This document shows positions 62,924 to 64,000 of a stretch of DNA of 64,000 nt, piece after piece; positions within the stretch are counted from its first letter, which is position 1; each line of letters opens with the position of its first letter. Under the pieces are notes generated by a model. The model ran no database searches, was not told where the DNA came from, and saw nothing but the letters and a program-made list of their open reading frames with translations. Source of the DNA: Bog-532 sp963805255 (lineage in GTDB: Bacteria; Actinomycetota; Actinomycetes; Streptosporangiales; Streptosporangiaceae); contig CAWDTK010000012.1 of assembly GCA_963805255.1 (NCBI GenBank), positions 34,855 through 98,854 on the forward strand. The letters run 5' to 3'. A program made the translations under genes and the position numbers.

Positions 62924-63817
62924 GAGGGTTATTCACAGGGTCGGGTTTATTCGCTAGAAAGTACGCAAAGCATCGGCACGCCTAAGTGAAAGACGGCCCG
63001 CTTCTCGAAAGGATTGGGTTACCACACTCAACCTAGAGAAGCGAGCCGCCGGATGTATAATACCACGGGTTTCACCAGGGATGAGGTCATCGAACTCTGC
63101 GCCATGATCAACGCAGCCGAACTGGAACCCGGGACGAAACTCTGGCCGCCGATCCTGGGATTGTTCAGGTCGGCTGTCGCCTCTCTTACATATATGCGGC
63201 GCAACCGCGTCCAAGCGGAAATAGCTGAATCATTCGGCGTCTCGCAGCCCACAGTGAGCCGGGCGATTTCAGCAATGACCTCAATCATAAAGAAAGTGCT
63301 TGCCCCCTATGTTCCCACCGCGGACGAACTCGAAGAGAACATGCAGTACATCATCGACGGAACTCTGCTCCCGTGCTGGTCATGGGCCACACGGCCGGAA
63401 CTGTACTCCGGCAAGCACAAGACCACTGGCATGAACATACAGGTCGCGTGCAACCTTGCGGGACGCCTCGCGTGGATTTCCGACCCTGTCGACGGCAGCC
63501 GCCACGACAGCCATTGCATGGATGAATCAGGAGTCCTCATCACGATGGATCCCGGCAACTGGGCTGGCGATAAAGGATATGTCGGTCATGGCATGATCAC
63601 TCCATTTAAGAAGCCCGCCGGAGGCGAGCTTCTCGACTGGCAGAAGGAATTCAACACTCAGGTCAATAAGCTCCGCTACGTCATTGAGCAAGTCATCGCA
63701 AACTTCAAAACCTGGCGGATCATGCACACCGACTATCGGCGCCCGATCGAGACTTTCCCTACCACGATCTCAACCGTTATTGCTCTGCACTTCTACAAGA
63801 TCGCCTGAATAACCCTC
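62924..63817 (+). mobile_element. IS5-family element, copy 2
   Basis: 894 bp, ends GAGGGTTATTCA / TGAATAACCCTC, flanked by the 3-bp duplication CTA (62921-62923 and 63818-63820). Same length as the copy at 25880-26773 with scattered substitutions. It lies 38 bases upstream of the start of the broken Mrr-type gene and so has probably separated that gene from its promoter. Confidence 0.92.
63053..63808 (+). CDS. IS5-family transposase, copy 2
   Basis: 251 residues from ATG 63053, the same protein as at 26009-26764 with a few substitutions (for example CWSWATRPEL versus CWSWAARPEL, HDSHCMDES versus HDSYCMDES). Helix-turn-helix and DDE residues are all retained. Intact and possibly active. Confidence 0.92.
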   Translation: MYNTTGFTRDEVIELCAMINAAELEPGTKLWPPILGLFRSAVASLTYMRRNRVQAEIAESFGVSQPTVSRAISAMTSIIKKVLAPYVPTADELEENMQYIIDGTLLPCWSWATRPELYSGKHKTTGMNIQVACNLAGRLAWISDPVDGSRHDSHCMDESGVLITMDPGNWAGDKGYVGHGMITPFKKPAGGELLDWQKEFNTQVNKLRYVIEQVIANFKTWRIMHTDYRRPIETFPTTISTVIALHFYKIA

Positions 63818-63820
63818 CTA

Positions 63821-64000
63821 GTACGCTCGGCGATTCGGGGGCGGGCGGCAAGACCTCGTTTCGATCATTTTCTTATTCAGCAGACCCTTCCGGCCACGGC
63901 GTTATATCCAGCCAGACACGGCATCCGGAACGCCTGTGAAGACGCCAGCTTCGAGACTCCGATGGTCGGCTGTTCAGGCTTGATCTGATTCTTAAGGCCA
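63821..64000. other. Right window edge, no gene recognised
   Basis: 180 bases with no convincing reading frame; this is the sequence that lay upstream of the Mrr-type gene before the IS5 insertion. Confidence 0.5.

Overview
The window is very GC-rich chromosomal DNA of an actinomycete. The evidence is the pervasive third-position G/C, GTG starts, frequent ATGA/GTGA gene overlaps, a three-component P450 operon, MmyB-type regulators, an EHN-type epoxide hydrolase pair and typical actinobacterial insertion sequences. The gene set does not fix the genus; a Streptosporangiales- or Catenulispora-like soil actinomycete is an inference. The dominant theme is insertion-sequence (IS) activity. At least thirteen elements or fragments are visible, several nested, and for many the terminal repeats and target duplications can be read to the base. 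There are also many single-frameshift pseudogenes.

Layout. 1-2798: a large unclassified transposase element (called ISL here, copy 1) inserted in an IS3-type element. 2.8-12.2 kb: host genes (phosphotransferase-like kinase, PHP hydrolase, sacsin/HSP90-like ATPase, dimethylargininase, broken DUF4118 membrane protein, recD2 remnant, double-domain 3-hydroxyacyl-CoA dehydrogenase). 12.2-14.6 kb: ISL copy 2, inverted relative to copy 1 and frameshifted. 15-22 kb: GAF-SpoIIE phosphatase ending in a tRNA-Met 3' fragment, an SDR remnant, a cluster of DnaA-box-like motifs, a carboxylesterase, a GH16-like lipoprotein and an epoxide hydrolase. 22.2-27.2 kb: an FAD monooxygenase destroyed by an IS3 element (itself carrying an IS4-type element) and by an IS5 element. 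27.4-36.2 kb: dienelactone hydrolase, broken MmyB regulator, truncated ABC ATPase running in frame into a secreted phosphoesterase, second epoxide hydrolase, broken MFS exporter. 36.4-42.3 kb: intact ferredoxin-reductase-P450 operon, then a membrane protein and a NarL-type two-component pair. 42.4-45.2 kb: a run of gene fragments with an intact SRPBCC/HhH pair and a beta-carbonic anhydrase. 45.3-52.5 kb: a solid block of IS4, IS3, IS30 and IS66 DNA. 52.5-62.9 kb: a leftward island with a DNA methyltransferase stub, an SF1 helicase, a large Fe-S PD-(D/E)XK nuclease and an Mrr-type restriction endonuclease, riddled by insertions. 62.9-63.8 kb: second IS5 copy.

The most interesting part is the right-hand island. 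A nuclease, helicase and methyltransferase lie in one translationally coupled operon and look like a restriction/defence system I cannot match to a named type. The nuclease and the neighbouring Mrr-type gene are each interrupted by an insertion whose exact removal, with one target duplication, restores the reading frame (904 and 544 residues). The methyltransferase has lost its catalytic part for good. A second item of note is an IS66 element that carries a DruA-like (DUF4338) gene overlapping its transposase gene.
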